A stretch of DNA of 34,687 nt. It comes from Phycisphaerae bacterium. GTDB taxonomy: Bacteria; Chloroflexota; Anaerolineae; 4572-78; J111. The stretch spans positions 1-34,687 of the forward strand of contig JANQQF010000012.1 in NCBI GenBank assembly GCA_028285035.1. The letters are read 5' to 3'. The translations under genes were made by a program, and so were the position numbers. Of this stretch, positions 32,789 to 34,687 are shown one piece after another. Within the stretch, counting starts at the first letter, position 1. Each line of letters opens with the position of its first letter. Under the pieces are notes generated by a model that was given only the letters and a program-made list of their open reading frames with translations, was not told the origin of the DNA and ran no database searches.

Positions 32789-34231
32789 CTAAATTTGATA
32801 CCCTAAATTGTGTAGAACGTCTGCTGTGGTTTGACCAGGGACCACCTGAAAGTCAGGTTGGCCTTGCTCATTGATGTCAATAATTACCTCGGTCGCTTCA
32901 GGCAGGACACAGTGCTTGCTCCCGCGCACACCACCCAACATTTCCTGATAGGCCCCCACACAGAAGAAGCCGAGGTACAAATCGTCGGTCTCAACAGGGA
33001 GATACAGCGGAACTTGGCTAGATTTTGGGGGATACACATCGTCACTGTCACAGGTGATGCCACCGAGCTGAACCCGTCGAAATGATTTATCCAAATGATT
33101 TAGCGGCAGGACGATAAAATGCTCGTCTAACGCCCAGCTATCCGGAAAAGAACTCATAATCGATCCATCGATGATGTACCAGGGGTAGTCGGACCCATTA
33201 TCTTTGGCCGCAATAACCTTGAATAAATGCATCCCGTGTTCAGCGGTGGTGTAACGCCCAAACTCTCCCATTACGTCGGGCACGAGTACATGGTGTTCGG
33301 CGCAAACGGTTTGAAATGTCGTCAGCAAGTGGCGGGCGAAGGCTTGATAATCAAAGGTGAAATCCAAGGTCAGCTCTGTTGGCATCCCTCCGCCAAAATT
33401 GAAGATGCTCAGGGTCGGGTACTGTTTTCGTAAACGGGCGTAAATTTCGATGGCTGGTCGTAAGCGAGCGACAAAACGTGCTGGATCAGTAATTTGGCTG
33501 CCGATCATCGCGTGATAAAGTTTGAGACTGAGATTTGAGGCGGTTGCAATTATTTCGGCGGCTTCCTGTACCTGAGCTAGATTCATGCCAAATCGGGAAT
33601 TCATCTGCTCCATATCACCTTCAGTCACATAATCTCCATAACTTTTCTGGCGTAACCCCATTTCAAATGTTAAGGACGAATTTAGAAAAGGGGTTAGTTC
33701 CACCACATCCTCTATAACTGGAATTAAATTTTCATGTTCGTTTTTTAAGGCAAGTAAACTATTCGCGTAGCCAAGATTGTTTGGCTTAAATCCATTCGCC
33801 AAAATCATCCGATCATCCGGAATGCGCCCCATCTTTTTCATAAGTCGGGCAATATCCACATCCACTTTGGAGGACATTTCGTGATGGGCACCCGTTCCTA
33901 AAGTTGTGCGAATAACCTCCTCGGCTGCATTGGCTTTTGAGGCATAGGCATAATGAAATTGACCCGCGTATCCGATATCAGCAATGACTTGAGCAAAGAT
34001 TCTTTTGAGCTTTTCAATTTTATGACGAATTTTAGGGAGATAAACGACTTCAAGTGGACTATCTAGTCGAGGTATAGTGCTAACACTATCACGATGCCCC
34101 GTATCAAAAAACTCTACTAAGGGTATGTTCTCAAAATATAACTGACCATCCCGGCAGGCAAGAAATTCATTAAATTGATGACCAGAAAGGACAGGGGTTT
34201 CCCGTTCCCAGCCAATAATTGGGTGTGGCAT
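32789..34231 (-). CDS. PLP-dependent decarboxylase, arginine/diaminopimelate decarboxylase-like (fold III)
   Basis: The protein has 480 residues. An alanine-racemase-like barrel carries the PLP lysine in HYAYASKANAAEE; NFGGGMPTEL is the glycine-rich phosphate site; GEFGRYTTAEHG and the TCDSDDVYPP loop supply the C-terminal beta-domain residues, including the catalytic cysteine. This pattern fits biosynthetic arginine decarboxylase relatives, but the chain is much shorter than SpeA of E. coli (about 650 residues) and resembles the compact forms of about 460-480 residues found in several phyla. The product would be agmatine for polyamine synthesis. GGAGA stands 10 bases before the ATG. It heads the minus-strand operon, six to nine bases from the coiled-coil gene; a functional link with that cluster is not obvious. 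Confidence 0.82.
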   Translation of the reverse strand: MPHPIIGWERETPVLSGHQFNEFLACRDGQLYFENIPLVEFFDTGHRDSVSTIPRLDSPLEVVYLPKIRHKIEKLKRIFAQVIADIGYAGQFHYAYASKANAAEEVIRTTLGTGAHHEMSSKVDVDIARLMKKMGRIPDDRMILANGFKPNNLGYANSLLALKNEHENLIPVIEDVVELTPFLNSSLTFEMGLRQKSYGDYVTEGDMEQMNSRFGMNLAQVQEAAEIIATASNLSLKLYHAMIGSQITDPARFVARLRPAIEIYARLRKQYPTLSIFNFGGGMPTELTLDFTFDYQAFARHLLTTFQTVCAEHHVLVPDVMGEFGRYTTAEHGMHLFKVIAAKDNGSDYPWYIIDGSIMSSFPDSWALDEHFIVLPLNHLDKSFRRVQLGGITCDSDDVYPPKSSQVPLYLPVETDDLYLGFFCVGAYQEMLGGVRGSKHCVLPEATEVIIDINEQGQPDFQVVPGQTTADVLHNLGYQI

Positions 34232-34390
34232 ATTTGTTGTATCTCCGTGTTGTTTGAGGATATGGTACGAAAATTTGTAAGCGAATCATCGTATCTGGCC
34301 TACGATAATTTGTAATTAGTATATCACGGCTGTTTAAGGGATTTCAAGAAATTTATTGAATGAGAATTTGGGAGGTGTATAAAAAAGAAA

Positions 34391-34417
34391 TGGCCCGGTA
34401 TGACCAGTACCGGGCCA
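34391..34417. promoter_or_regulatory. Hairpin 1 with loop TGACCAG
   Basis: TGGCCCGGTA (34391-34400), loop TGACCAG (34401-34407) and TACCGGGCCA (34408-34417) form an exact 10-base stem. The loop and the inner six stem pairs are identical to hairpin 2 at 34455-34477. It lies about 160 bases upstream of the decarboxylase gene start. It could be an RNA hairpin or a protein-binding site: the opposite strand reads ACTGGTCATACCG, close to the TnGTnnnACnA pattern of FadR/GntR operators. Confidence 0.55.
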
Positions 34418-34450
34418 GGAGGTTTGCTCAATGTTGGTTGAGCACTTCCT
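34418..34450. promoter_or_regulatory. Central hairpin between the twin TGACCAG hairpins
   Basis: TGCTCAA (34425-34431), loop TGTTGG and TTGAGCA (34438-34444) form an exact 7-base stem. The outer GGAGG and CTTCC runs extend it across a two-base bulge with one G-T pair. Together with its neighbours it makes three consecutive hairpins in under 90 bases. Confidence 0.5.
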
Positions 34451-34454
34451 ATTC

Positions 34455-34477
34455 GTTCGGTATGACCAGTACCGAAC
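34455..34477. promoter_or_regulatory. Hairpin 2 with loop TGACCAG
   Basis: GTTCGGTA (34455-34462), loop TGACCAG (34463-34469) and TACCGAAC (34470-34477) form an exact 8-base stem. The core CGGTATGACCAGTACCG is identical to hairpin 1, while the outer pairs differ on both sides and still pair. Confidence 0.55.
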
Positions 34478-34598
34478 ATTTGAGGAGGGGAGAGAGGAAG
34501 GAACCTTTGTACGTTTCTATCATAGCTGAATATGTTTGAAACGTATATAATAATTGTATATTAATTCTATTAAATTTGTGTTAGAAAAATAACAGGAC
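34478..34598. other. A+T-rich spacer without recognisable gene
   Basis: Between hairpin 2 and the IS end the DNA has a purine-rich stretch (GAGGAGGGGAGAGAGGAAGGA, about 34482-34502, quoted in part) and then A+T-rich sequence. GTACGTTTC (about 34510-34518) and GAAACGTAT (about 34537-34545) form a loose inverted pair. No reading frame or RNA gene is supported. Confidence 0.4.
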
Positions 34599-34687
34599 TT
34601 ACGCAAGAGACATTTTGATAGAAGGATGTTTGAGCTGTTGAGAAAGATAATCATCTAACAATCCGTGTTTGAGTTGATAAAGAGTTC
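34599..34687 (-). mobile_element. Insertion-sequence transposase, C-terminal end (rest outside window)
   Basis: On the minus strand a frame entering from the right edge reads TLYQLKHGLLDDYLSQQLKH and then PSIKMSLA before a TAA at 34599-34601. The residue pattern and the site suggest the C-terminus of an IS transposase (IS4/IS701-like), but only 28 residues are visible. The stop codon is embedded in CAGGACTTACGCAAG (34593-34607), which resembles the terminal inverted repeat of several IS groups, so the element's end is probably at about 34593. The other end and the target duplication cannot be seen. Confidence 0.55.

Overview
The window looks like a chromosomal segment of a free-living bacterium of moderate G+C content. 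Chloroflexota (Anaerolineae-like) is my best guess. It rests on the gene mix (MttB-like and GcvT-like demethylation genes, solute-binding/VWA proteins, an IolO-like epimerase) and on the many short palindromic intergenic repeats. No rRNA or other marker gene is present, so this assignment is inference only.

Layout. (1) 1-4329, plus strand: the end of an ABC solute-binding protein, then a small carbon-degradation set of methylmalonate/malonate-semialdehyde dehydrogenase, a LacD/DUF2090-like class I aldolase and an IolO-like TIM-barrel epimerase. Together these suggest inositol or sugar-acid breakdown. (2) 4312-7732: an MFS_3 exporter, a divergent XRE-cupin regulator and a metallophosphoesterase. 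(3) 8089-25729, all plus strand: a methylated-amine N-demethylation island. It holds a GntR/FCD regulator, a non-pyrrolysine MttB-family methyltransferase, a small unknown ORF, a GcvT-like protein, a monomeric sarcosine oxidase, heterotetrameric sarcosine oxidase in the order soxB-soxD-soxA-soxG, a second DAO-type oxidase, an SDR dehydrogenase, a dimethylglycine-dehydrogenase-like fusion, and etfB-etfA followed by a clear intrinsic terminator. (4) 25798-34231, all minus strand: a SnoaL-like protein, then a run of arginine-decarboxylase-like enzyme, coiled-coil membrane protein, solute-binding/OmpA protein, solute-binding/VWA lipoprotein, ParA ATPase and a SUMF1-domain protein. (5) 34232-34687: two hairpins with an identical loop, and the 3' end of an IS transposase running off the window.

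How the genes could work together (inference). The island fits stepwise removal of N-methyl groups from a quaternary or tertiary amine (glycine betaine, dimethylglycine, sarcosine or relatives). The MttB-like protein would handle the most methylated compound, the dimethylglycine-dehydrogenase-like protein the tertiary amine, and the sarcosine oxidases the last methyl. GcvT-type domains would pass C1 units to tetrahydrofolate and EtfAB would collect electrons. No corrinoid protein, corrinoid reactivase or folate-interconverting enzyme lies in the window. The minus-strand ParA/VWA/OmpA/coiled-coil group has no function I can name and is the best candidate for an undescribed envelope-linked system.

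Intergenic DNA is rich in imperfect palindromes. Several have arms made of short near-tandem units, and their sequences fall into several unrelated families with a similar design.
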